Shown here in pieces: positions 34,897 through 42,968 of a DNA stretch of 64,000 bases. Position 1 is the stretch's first letter. Each line of letters begins with the position of its first letter. The notes beneath the pieces are model-generated. The model saw only the letters and a list, made by a program, of their open reading frames with translations. It was not told where the DNA came from and ran no database searches. This DNA comes from Idiomarina loihiensis (GTDB taxonomy: Bacteria; Pseudomonadota; Gammaproteobacteria; Enterobacterales; Alteromonadaceae). The stretch is taken from positions 1,178,001-1,242,000 of the forward strand of contig NZ_CP074112.1 of NCBI RefSeq assembly GCF_024584785.1, given 5' to 3'. The position numbers and the translations under genes are program-made.

Positions 34897-35997
34897 CTAT
34901 TCAAACTCTCGCAATAGTATTGGCAGGATATGCTTTCTGCTTAATTGATGGTGGGTAGCATTTCGGTATTTATTATTGTGGGCGTTAAGTAGCAAAATAA
35001 TCATGAGGTCATGATGAGGGACAAACTGAATTAATGCGGTATAGCCATAATCGGTACTCCCTCCCATTTGAATTACCGTATTACCGTCTATTTCTGTCCG
35101 CGCGAGGCTACCCAGTAACCAGCGATCGTTCGCTTTCGTGAACGCATCATTCAGCGAATTTTCAGGTAAAAAGCGTCCACTCCTTAGTGCTGAGAACCAA
35201 GTTGCTAAATCATCTATTGAAGTGACCATGCCACCGGCACCCATTAATGCCCACGTTAATTCTTTTTCAAACGTCGTTTGGCCGGGATCATCACCACCGT
35301 ATCCTCGAGCAATCTTGCTATCAATCAAGCGGCCATCTTGATAAAACCCAGTTTTATACAGATGCAACGGAGAAAGGATTTGAGTTTGAATGTATTCCTG
35401 AAATGGTTGATGGCTCACCTTTTCTACGATGGCTGCCAATAATGTATAAGCCGCATTCGAATAAGCCGTTTTATCACCTGGTTTGGCAATCAATGGCATG
35501 GATAAAATTCGCCGTTCAGCCTCTGCTTTATCCATGAATTCAAAATCGGAATCATTATGAAAGTTATCCAATCCACTGGTATGGCCCAATAGCTGAGTGA
35601 TTGTTATCAGCTTTAATTCATCGGGTGCATTTGGATAAAATTCGACGAGGGTTTGAGTCAGTTCTATTTTATTATTGGCTGCTAATTGAAGCACCGCAGC
35701 CGCGGTAAAGGTTTTTGCAATAGAGCCCATATCATATACAACGTCAGCATCGTTTTTACGCATTTGCTGTCTATCAGCGAGACCAAATGCCGCTTCGAGT
35801 AGTGTTTCACGTTCATGAACTACTAACACCATGCCATCGAACGTACCGGCGATATGCTCACGCTCAAGCTCGTGCATTAAATCAGTAACAACTATTGAAT
35901 TACTCTGAGTTATTACCGTAACACTGCTAACATTCGGCGAGCTGCTACAACCAATGAATACGAACGTTATTAGAATAAGCCCTATTTGGCGCATCAT
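34897..35997 (-). CDS. serine hydrolase, class C beta-lactamase family, lipoprotein
   Basis: 366 residues from ATG 35997 (MMRQIGLILITFVFIGCSSS, lipobox FIGC), preceded by GGTGAGGG. The 51 upstream codons are ignored because they overlap the preceding gene and lack family sequence. SxxK is SIAK (about residue 97), YxN is YSN, and MGGST occupies the KTG-like position. This suggests a D-peptidase or esterase anchored to the outer membrane and not a true beta-lactamase. A fragment of it is duplicated at 28109-28314. Confidence 0.85.
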   Translation of the reverse strand: MMRQIGLILITFVFIGCSSSPNVSSVTVITQSNSIVVTDLMHELEREHIAGTFDGMVLVVHERETLLEAAFGLADRQQMRKNDADVVYDMGSIAKTFTAAAVLQLAANNKIELTQTLVEFYPNAPDELKLITITQLLGHTSGLDNFHNDSDFEFMDKAEAERRILSMPLIAKPGDKTAYSNAAYTLLAAIVEKVSHQPFQEYIQTQILSPLHLYKTGFYQDGRLIDSKIARGYGGDDPGQTTFEKELTWALMGAGGMVTSIDDLATWFSALRSGRFLPENSLNDAFTKANDRWLLGSLARTEIDGNTVIQMGGSTDYGYTALIQFVPHHDLMIILLLNAHNNKYRNATHHQLSRKHILPILLREFE

Positions 35998-36019
35998 GCC
36001 CTCACCTGCCTCACCATTG

Positions 36020-36532
36020 CTATTGAACTTTTGCCATGATGTACTGTTTTTTTGTTTTTCGCCAAATATAGATACCTCCGAGCAGAAACAAAGCAACGAT
36101 AATTGGCATGAGCTTATTGTCGGATCGCCAAGCTTTTTCTGATTCTGCATAGGAACGAACTAACAAACCATCCACCGATAACTGAAAGAAATCATGATAG
36201 ACCTTTGAGGAATAGATAGGTGAATGAGTGTCTGTAGCGTCGTACAGAATCGTCACAATCTTACCTTCTGAATTCATCAGTGAATCTTTAACAACGTCTT
36301 GCCCATCAGCCTTTGATGGATAATTAAAATTCATTGACTCATTAACGAAACCAAAACGTATTCCGTATTTGTGTTTCTGGACCCAACTGACTAGCCCACT
36401 TTTTTCTCGTAGTTCTTCTTTGAAAGGAAAGCCGCTATTAACCTGAGTTAACTGGAAGAATCCAATGCAAAGTCCTAGCACCATCGATACTGCTGCTAGC
36501 AACAAATTCCGATAGTAGGTGATTTTTGACAT
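36020..36532 (-). CDS. hypothetical membrane protein, DUF3592-like layout
   Basis: 170 residues with an N-terminal helix (about 9-30), an extracytoplasmic central domain with YPSKADGQDVVKDSLMNSEGKIVTILYDATD, and a C-terminal helix (about 142-158) followed by a basic tail. The layout resembles DUF3592 proteins. It ends 22 bp before the serine hydrolase start and is probably co-transcribed with it. Function unknown. Confidence 0.6.
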   Translation of the reverse strand: MSKITYYRNLLLAAVSMVLGLCIGFFQLTQVNSGFPFKEELREKSGLVSWVQKHKYGIRFGFVNESMNFNYPSKADGQDVVKDSLMNSEGKIVTILYDATDTHSPIYSSKVYHDFFQLSVDGLLVRSYAESEKAWRSDNKLMPIIVALFLLGGIYIWRKTKKQYIMAKVQ

Positions 36533-36671
36533 ACCGGCTCTCTATTTAAAACTTCTAAAGTTAGTGTTGATTAAACAGCAATACCAGTGGCAGCCAAGTG
36601 AATAATTCCGGATGCACTGTTCGGAATCTCCGAAATACACAGCCACTTTTTCGCTGAAATCTGGATGTAAC

Positions 36672-38177
36672 TCAGGAGGTCACGAACTGCTCTCGAAGCC
36701 GTTTCGATTCAAAATACTCCTCAGCCGCAATTGTTGTTCTGAAATCTACATCCACACCACCAATTTGGTGCACAGCATGACGAATTCTAGCCAACTCAAC
36801 ATTGAAGAATTCTTTACGTAAATTGACGGCATTAACTCGATGCTGGCTAAATTCGCGATGTAAAGCGGTTTCTAATGCTGGGGCATCATCGGCGAATATA
36901 ATCGCATGCACATCAAAGGAAAACGGAACACTCGCATCGCCAAGCTCTCGAACCCTATCCATTGGATCTAAGCGTCTGGTCATTCCGATTTTATAAACAT
37001 TCTCCCCAAATGAGCCAACATTACTGATCACGTAAACGTGTCCACGACGGGTTTGCTCTGCGAGGCTTTTTACACGTTGCTCCTTGGCCTCTGCTTCGGC
37101 TAATTGTTGTTCCAAGGCTGCAATTTTTGCTTCCGCAAGTGCCCGCTCTTCTTGTGACAATCCGGTCAATTCCTGTCGAGCCTTTTCAAGCAACTCACGA
37201 TACAGTTTTTCTTCCCTTTCTGCGGCAGCCAAAGCTTCACGATACTCTCGTTCTGCCTTTGCTTCTTCACGCATTTGCTCGCGGATTAGACGCTGTTCTT
37301 CGAGTTCATCTTTCTTCTTAAGCGAATATTCGTATTGAATACGGCATTCCTGAAACTTTAATTCAACATAATCGTTATTAAAGCCACATCGTTTAGATGC
37401 TACTGATTTTTCAAGGTCATTGGCGAGTTTCTCTATTTGTGACAGGGTTCGCTCGAAGGTAGCAGGGCTTACTTTACCTATCAACATATCGCATTCTGTA
37501 TTGAACGCTTTCAGTAATAACTTTATTTGACCATCAATGATGCTCTTATCAATCGACACTACGCCAGAGTCTGTCAATTTCCCTTCGATTCTGATGGCTT
37601 GTTTATCCTTAATCAATTGCTTCTGTTGCTCGCGCACTAGTTTAATCTCAGCGGCATAACGTTCACCAGTCTGAAAAAGGTACTCAGGCATCTCAAAGTG
37701 TCCAAAGTCAACAAACTCCTCAATCCGACTGTAGAGATCAACCTTAGACATTACCTCGTGCAACTCTGACTCTTTCTCTAGTCGTTTCTCTTGCAGGCTT
37801 GTTATTTCGGTTTTTATATTTGTTTGATCGAGGATAAGCTTTTCGATAGCTTGTTCTAAGTCTTGTTCGCGATGTCTAAGCTCTTGGAGCGCTTTGGTCT
37901 CACGATCAACTGCTGTAAGTTCATATTGTGCGTTGCTTAATTTATCTTTTACTACGTTGACTTCACTCAGCAACTTGTCGAGCTCAAGTTCCTTTTGCCG
38001 GATACTTGTAGTGTGCTCTTTTAATACCTCTTCGAGCCGTTGTCTACGTTCTTCATATTCAGCGACTGCGTTTTTCAGGTTGCCAAATGATTCAATCTTG
38101 TTATCTACGCGACGAGAGAGCGATCGATAGATAAAGATTACCGCTATCGCATTAAGCAAAATCAACAAAACTTCCAT
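36672..38177 (-). CDS. membrane-anchored DUF4041 + GIY-YIG nuclease, SNIPE-like
   Basis: 501 residues. An N-terminal membrane helix (about 2-19, VLLILLNAIAVIFIY) is followed by coiled coil (about 25-150), a DUF4041-type helical region (about 165-300), a second Glu/Arg-rich coil (about 295-370), and a C-terminal GIY-YIG nuclease of the T5orf172 type: HVYVI at 380-384, VYKIGMTRR at 394-402, ALETALHREF with the metal-binding Glu near 436. This domain order matches the SNIPE anti-phage protein, thought to cut phage DNA as it enters at the membrane. The start follows the small coiled-coil gene by 3 bp. Antiviral role is inferred from architecture and location. Confidence 0.85.
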   Translation of the reverse strand: MEVLLILLNAIAVIFIYRSLSRRVDNKIESFGNLKNAVAEYEERRQRLEEVLKEHTTSIRQKELELDKLLSEVNVVKDKLSNAQYELTAVDRETKALQELRHREQDLEQAIEKLILDQTNIKTEITSLQEKRLEKESELHEVMSKVDLYSRIEEFVDFGHFEMPEYLFQTGERYAAEIKLVREQQKQLIKDKQAIRIEGKLTDSGVVSIDKSIIDGQIKLLLKAFNTECDMLIGKVSPATFERTLSQIEKLANDLEKSVASKRCGFNNDYVELKFQECRIQYEYSLKKKDELEEQRLIREQMREEAKAEREYREALAAAEREEKLYRELLEKARQELTGLSQEERALAEAKIAALEQQLAEAEAKEQRVKSLAEQTRRGHVYVISNVGSFGENVYKIGMTRRLDPMDRVRELGDASVPFSFDVHAIIFADDAPALETALHREFSQHRVNAVNLRKEFFNVELARIRHAVHQIGGVDVDFRTTIAAEEYFESKRLREQFVTS

Positions 38178-38180
38178 GTC

Positions 38181-38561
38181 TTACCTCATATAATTTTCAA
38201 TAAATTTAAGCTTGAGTTTAGAGCGCTCGGCTTGACGCCGCTCCATTAAAATTTTTGCGTTGACCTGTTCCTTTTTAATTTTTTCAATTCTCGCCTTCGC
38301 TTTCATCTGCTCCTGCATTTCAGCTCTTTTACTTGCGGCCTCCCGTTGAGCGGCGTGCTCCTTTTGCCGTCTTGCCAATTCAGCTCGAGCCTGTTTTTCG
38401 TGTTTTTGCTGCTCTCGCAAATATTGAGCTTGCTGACGTTTTTCTTCACGCTCCCAAGCCTTAATTTGTTGTTGATGCTCGCGATTCGCTTTTTTCGACG
38501 CCTTATCGATAGCTTTAATAACTTTTATTACACCACCTAACCCACTGCTTCTTCTGGCCAT
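38181..38561 (-). CDS. small basic coiled-coil protein upstream of the SNIPE-like gene
   Basis: 126 residues from ATG 38561 (MARRSSGLGGVIKVIKAIDKASKK); the longer frame to 38624 adds 21 unlikely residues. Almost entirely Lys/Arg/Glu/Gln-rich coiled coil. It ends 3 bp before the GIY-YIG nuclease start, so the two are probably translated together. It may be a partner or DNA-binding accessory. No named family recognised. Confidence 0.65.
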   Translation of the reverse strand: MARRSSGLGGVIKVIKAIDKASKKANREHQQQIKAWEREEKRQQAQYLREQQKHEKQARAELARRQKEHAAQREAASKRAEMQEQMKAKARIEKIKKEQVNAKILMERRQAERSKLKLKFIENYMR

Positions 38562-38664
38562 AACCGTTCCATTTAGCTGAGTATAAAACGTGCCACTTTC
38601 TTCAACTTTTGACGCATACAGCAAAGCAGCTTTATGCGTTTTTATAGAGTTTTACAATCGTTTG

Positions 38665-40275
38665 TCACACTGGCGGGAGATTCAGCTCTCTTAGATATTG
38701 GTTATGTTTGTCTGACGCCTCGGCGATGCGCTTTTCTATCTCAGCTAATTGTTTATGTACAGCGGCCAGATCGATCTCCGGCTCCGGCTTGGCGGTGCTG
38801 ACATAGCGGGAGATATTGAGGTTATATTCATTCTTCTCAATTTCCGCCATGCTCACCCGGCGAGCGTAACGTTCTTCTTCCTTGCGGTATTGATAAGTCT
38901 CTACGATCTTGTCGATGTGATCAGGTAAAAGCAGGTTCTGGCGTTTACCTTTCTCGAAGTTGTCTTCTGCGCTTGCGTTTATAAAGAGCACATCATCCGA
39001 CTTCTTGCACTTTTTTAATACCAGAATACACACCGGGATACCGGTGGAGAAAAACAGATTGGCCGGCAGGCCGATCACGGTGTCAATATGGCCGTCCTTG
39101 AGCAACTTGGTACGAATCCGGCTTTCAACACCACCACGGAACAACACGCCGTGGGGCAGAATAATGGCCATAGTGCCCTCATCACCGAGGAAGTGAAAAC
39201 CGTGCAGCAGGAAGGCAAAATCCGCTGCAGACTTGGGCGCGAGGCCGTAGTTTTTGAAGCGAAAGTCCTCGCCAAGCGCCTCGCTCGGCTGCCAGCGGTA
39301 GCTGAATGGAGGGTTGGCTACTATCGCATCACACTGTAACTTTCTGGCCGGATTCATCTCGTTGAGTAAATCCCAGTCATTGGTCAGCGAATCGCCGTGA
39401 TGGATCTCAAACTCACTGTCCTTAACACCATGCAGCAGCATATTCATCCGCGCTAGGTTATAAGTAGTAATATTATTTTCCTGCCCGTAGATTTTACCAA
39501 TACCATGCGGGCCCATTTGGTTTCGGACGTTCAGGAGTAATGAACCTGAGCCGCAGGCAAAGTCCAGTACACTGGTGAGCTTTTTCTTTTTCCCTGAGGC
39601 GGGATCCTGGCTGTCCAACGTGACGATGCGTGAGAGAATAGTCGAAACGCTTTGTGGGGTGTAGAACTCCCCAGCCTTCTTGCCGGAACCGGCGGCAAAC
39701 TGACCGATCAGGTATTCATAAGCGTCACCCAGAATGTCGCTATCGGTGGAGAATTGTGCAATGCCCTCGGCGATCTTGGTGATGATGGTGCAAAGCTTAT
39801 CATTACGTGCCTTGGGAGTTTTACCCAACTTTTCCGAGTTCAGATTGATCTCGGAAAAGAGCCCCTGAAAGGTGCTGGCAAAGGATTCATTCTCAATGTA
39901 ACTGAAGCCGCTCTCCAGTGTTTGCAACAGCTCTGCGTCTTGGGTGCGGGCTCGTTCGTAGATACTACTCCACAGGTAGTCAGGGTGAACCACATAGTGC
40001 ACCTTACGGCGCATCTGCTTTTCAAAAGCAGGCACATCTCCAGCATTATCTGTATACCAGATTGCCAGCGGAGCCCGACGGTCGCCCTGAACAAGCTTGG
40101 GATAATCCGCCCCCAATTCCTTCGCCGCAGCAGCCTCGTAGTTGTCGGAGAGGTAGCGCAGAAACAGGAACGACAACATATAGTCGCGGAAGTCGTCGGC
40201 ATTCATCGCACCGCGAAGCTCGTCGGCAATCGCCCAGAGGGTCTTGCCCAGTTGGCCCAGTTGTTCTTTAGTCAT
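38665..40275 (-). CDS. hsdM: HsdM, type I restriction-modification methyltransferase subunit
   Basis: 536 residues. The N-terminal HsdM domain (LGKTLWAIADELRGAMNADDFRDYMLSFLFLRYLSD) precedes the N6-adenine methyltransferase core with VLDFACGSGSLLLNV (SAM motif I, about residue 237) and NPPF (motif IV, about 317). Closest in style to type IC enzymes such as EcoR124I. AAGGAAAG precedes the start. It is the last gene of the operon, 45 bp after the AlbA_2 gene, an unusual place for the protective methylase. Confidence 0.96.
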   Translation of the reverse strand: MTKEQLGQLGKTLWAIADELRGAMNADDFRDYMLSFLFLRYLSDNYEAAAAKELGADYPKLVQGDRRAPLAIWYTDNAGDVPAFEKQMRRKVHYVVHPDYLWSSIYERARTQDAELLQTLESGFSYIENESFASTFQGLFSEINLNSEKLGKTPKARNDKLCTIITKIAEGIAQFSTDSDILGDAYEYLIGQFAAGSGKKAGEFYTPQSVSTILSRIVTLDSQDPASGKKKKLTSVLDFACGSGSLLLNVRNQMGPHGIGKIYGQENNITTYNLARMNMLLHGVKDSEFEIHHGDSLTNDWDLLNEMNPARKLQCDAIVANPPFSYRWQPSEALGEDFRFKNYGLAPKSAADFAFLLHGFHFLGDEGTMAIILPHGVLFRGGVESRIRTKLLKDGHIDTVIGLPANLFFSTGIPVCILVLKKCKKSDDVLFINASAEDNFEKGKRQNLLLPDHIDKIVETYQYRKEEERYARRVSMAEIEKNEYNLNISRYVSTAKPEPEIDLAAVHKQLAEIEKRIAEASDKHNQYLRELNLPPV

Positions 40276-40320
40276 GCTCTTTCCTTAAAATTATCTACCG
40301 AGGATTCCTCGGCAGTTGAT

Positions 40321-41865
40321 TCATTCTTTTTGTGTTTTTAACAAGGTTTGGCCTTTCTTTGTCAATCGGTATTTCTGAAGACGGCTCCGCGGTTTGTCGG
40401 GGATGGTCATTTCTACTAGCCCCTGGCCAATCGCTGTTTGCTGATAATGTTCCCGGAAATGCTTTTCATCTTTCAGACCCAAGGCTTCCATTAGCTCTGC
40501 ACGTCCCATCTCGCCCTGTAGCACCTCAAGCAGTCGACCAACTTCGGGGGTGACTTCGGGGGTGACTTCGGGGTGACTTCGGGGGACTTCGGGATCATCT
40601 TCCTCAAAGAACCCCTCATGCACCAGTAAACGAATCAAAAACGAACTACGCTCTTCGTTCGTTTCAAAACTCGGCAGCGGCGAGCCGTTGGCTTGCATCA
40701 CCCGCAGAATCTTGGGAATACCGGTGGAACGACCTTCGGTGAGATCCAGCTCTTTCAGAAACTCGCCAATGCGGCGGTTGCGATAGCGACGGCTTACCGC
40801 GCGACCTGCCTGAAGGTCTTCCATTTTAATCGAGCGATCCGGGCCGGGGAAGCTTAATACTATCAACTCCTGCGGAGTAATACGCACTTCAATTGGCTCG
40901 CGAATCTCGTAAGAGCGATGGTACACCGCATTCACTACTGCTTCTTCTATGGCCGCCAGCGGGTAGTTCCAGAAACGCTCTGCTTGGGGGCGATCCGGGT
41001 GCTTGATAACGGTTTCTTTCAGGTAGTTACGGGCAATGTAGTCCACCGCATCGCGGGTAATGCGCCCCAGCGGGCCACGAAACTCTTTTTCCTCGAAGCG
41101 GTTACCGCCCGGGCCATCGGGGAAATACACCACGTCAATCTGGGTCGCCGGAAAAAACCGCTCCGGATGCTCGTTGAAGAATAGCAGCCCGACATTCTTG
41201 GGAAATGCCATCTCTGCCGGACCCCCCACCACATTCATGCGGCGGCCTAGCGCCTCGACATCCAGATCGGCCGCTTCGCCCGCCAGCTCACTGCCAATTT
41301 CCTGCAGAAATTCGCGAATTAGATGGGGCGATAAATCGGTAAGACTGGCGCTCTGCTGATAGCGATCATCGAAGGGCACGGTTGCGGCCAGCGACAACAG
41401 CTCGTGCTCATCTGCCCCCTTGGCACGCACCGTGCTGGTGTGCTTACGCAGATAAAACGCCCAATCAGCCTTTTTATCACCCAGACTAGTGCGCGCTTTA
41501 TATGGCCGTGTCTCTCCTCCAGGTACCCAGAGTACCAGAATCAGCTTACCCTGAACTTCATAGGTCGCGGTAAGCGGGTGGTAAGCTGGTTGAATTGCCG
41601 CATTACCAAGATTCAGCAGTTCTTTTTGTATGCGGTCAATCTGCTCTGGTTGCAAACCTGCAGGCGGTAAGACTGGTTGCCCATTTTGTTCTGCGACACC
41701 CACCACCACATAGCCTCCACCCAGATTGTGAAAATCATTAGCAAAAGCGCAGATGCTATGCAGCACCGCCTCTGGGTTCCAGCCCGCCTTATATTCCACC
41801 CGCTCGCTTTCGATGGTTCGCTGGTGAAGCAGGGAATCGATGTTGATGGGAAGTTTCGGCGTCAC
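40321..41865 (-). CDS. AlbA_2-domain ATP-binding protein (RloF-like)
   Basis: 514 residues, GTG start overlapping the prrC stop as GTGA. ESERVEYKAGWNPEAVLHSICAFANDFHNLGGGYVVVGV (about 18-56) is the AlbA_2/divergent AAA-4 signature. The middle holds a GHKL-like ATP-binding region (AIEEAVVNAVYHRSYE), and the C-terminus has a winged helix after a VTPEVTPEV repeat. Such proteins often accompany type I R-M genes. Their function is not settled; regulation of the locus is one possibility. Confidence 0.85.
   Translation of the reverse strand: MTPKLPINIDSLLHQRTIESERVEYKAGWNPEAVLHSICAFANDFHNLGGGYVVVGVAEQNGQPVLPPAGLQPEQIDRIQKELLNLGNAAIQPAYHPLTATYEVQGKLILVLWVPGGETRPYKARTSLGDKKADWAFYLRKHTSTVRAKGADEHELLSLAATVPFDDRYQQSASLTDLSPHLIREFLQEIGSELAGEAADLDVEALGRRMNVVGGPAEMAFPKNVGLLFFNEHPERFFPATQIDVVYFPDGPGGNRFEEKEFRGPLGRITRDAVDYIARNYLKETVIKHPDRPQAERFWNYPLAAIEEAVVNAVYHRSYEIREPIEVRITPQELIVLSFPGPDRSIKMEDLQAGRAVSRRYRNRRIGEFLKELDLTEGRSTGIPKILRVMQANGSPLPSFETNEERSSFLIRLLVHEGFFEEDDPEVPRSHPEVTPEVTPEVGRLLEVLQGEMGRAELMEALGLKDEKHFREHYQQTAIGQGLVEMTIPDKPRSRLQKYRLTKKGQTLLKTQKE
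40549..40599. repeat. tandem 12-bp repeat inside the AlbA_2 gene
   Basis: Units of ACTTCGGGGGTG (12, 12, 11 and 10 bp versions) with G runs of four to five lie where the protein reads VTPEVTPEV. Length change by slippage would shift the frame ahead of the winged-helix domain. Confidence 0.7.
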
Positions 41866-42968
41866 GACTGCATCTCCTCCATGACAGGAAACAGTTCTGG
41901 GTTAAAACGGTAGTTATTCATAAAGTCACGCAGGATCTTGCGAAAATATTCCTTGTTCTCCGGCAGCATTTCCCGTGGCTCATATAAAGAATAGTTGCCA
42001 TGGCTGAGCACATTGACCAAGCGGGCGTGCAGAATGCCTTCAGGGTCGTCACTATCTTGCTTGATGCAGGCGGAGAAATTGCGAAAACCATGGAAGCTAG
42101 CCGTTTTTTCCAGAATGTTGCGCAGAATATTGAAATGGTAAGTATAAATCTCGCCTGACTCGGCCACCTGATGCAGCTGTTTCAGCAGGGCGACATGGTG
42201 GTACCGCGGTGTCTCACCGGTATCCGCCAGTCGTAAGTGGTCGGCCTCTTTGCTCAGGAAAGCTTTGACTGCATTGCCCAGTTCATTACACATCACGTTG
42301 AAGAATAGATGGTGGTGTGTGGAGATCACGGTTTTAATTTGCCCGTTAGCATTCTTCAGCAGTTGCGCCAAGTGGCTGGCCACAGCGATGGCGTTATTGT
42401 CGTCCAGCGATGAGATCGGGTCATCGATATACAGGTACTTCACCCAGGCATAGGGTGAACCCTCCTCCTGATCCACCGCCAACTGGGCTACGGCGAGAAA
42501 AAAGCACCAGACGAAGATATTTTCCTCGCCGCGTGAGACCTTGATGGGGATGGGTGCCCCCTCGTCGTCTTGTTGCCGGAAAAAGGTGATTTCCCAGGTC
42601 TCGTAGTCGATTAGGAAGTCAAAGTCCGCATAACGGGCCAGCAGCGGGCCGATGCGGTTTTCCATCTCCAGCTCTTGCAAGCCGTCGAAGAAGTGGGAAT
42701 CACGGTTCAGGCGCAGCACCCGCTTGGCATCATGCTCCAGGTCGTTATCCCAGTAGAACAGGTCTTCGGTGAAGGCATTGAAGTAGAGAGTGTCGCGTGT
42801 TTCTTCCTCACCCTCGCTTTGCTTGCCCAGTTCTTTGAAAGCCATGGACAAGCGAGTCTTTCCTGTGCCGTTGAAGGCGAATAGAAGGACATATTTCTTC
42901 GTATCCAACCGTTCGCGCAGGTGCATCGCAAGCTCGGGGAGATTCCCGAATGTACGGTTGGGGGTCAT
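41862..42968 (-). CDS. prrC: PrrC-like anticodon nuclease
   Basis: 368 residues from ATG 42968, which overlaps the hamB stop as ATGA. Walker A FNGTGKTRLS (32-41), NAFTEDLFYWDND (64-76), SRGEENIFVW (ABC signature position, about 145) and YIDDPISSLDD (180-190) correspond closely to E. coli PrrC. The C-terminal nuclease region keeps the known triad: Arg283 and Glu287 in LRNILEKTASF and His323 in NVLSHG. PrrC is held silent by a type IC R-M complex and, when phage antirestriction disturbs that complex, cuts the anticodon loop of tRNA-Lys. Size (396 in E. coli) and linkage to hsd genes agree. Confidence 0.9.
   Translation of the reverse strand: MTPNRTFGNLPELAMHLRERLDTKKYVLLFAFNGTGKTRLSMAFKELGKQSEGEEETRDTLYFNAFTEDLFYWDNDLEHDAKRVLRLNRDSHFFDGLQELEMENRIGPLLARYADFDFLIDYETWEITFFRQQDDEGAPIPIKVSRGEENIFVWCFFLAVAQLAVDQEEGSPYAWVKYLYIDDPISSLDDNNAIAVASHLAQLLKNANGQIKTVISTHHHLFFNVMCNELGNAVKAFLSKEADHLRLADTGETPRYHHVALLKQLHQVAESGEIYTYHFNILRNILEKTASFHGFRNFSACIKQDSDDPEGILHARLVNVLSHGNYSLYEPREMLPENKEYFRKILRDFMNNYRFNPELFPVMEEMQS

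Noticed and set aside
39652-40341. 229-codon plus-strand frame opposite hsdM
   Set aside because: Shadow of HsdM. No ribosome binding site and no recognisable domain.
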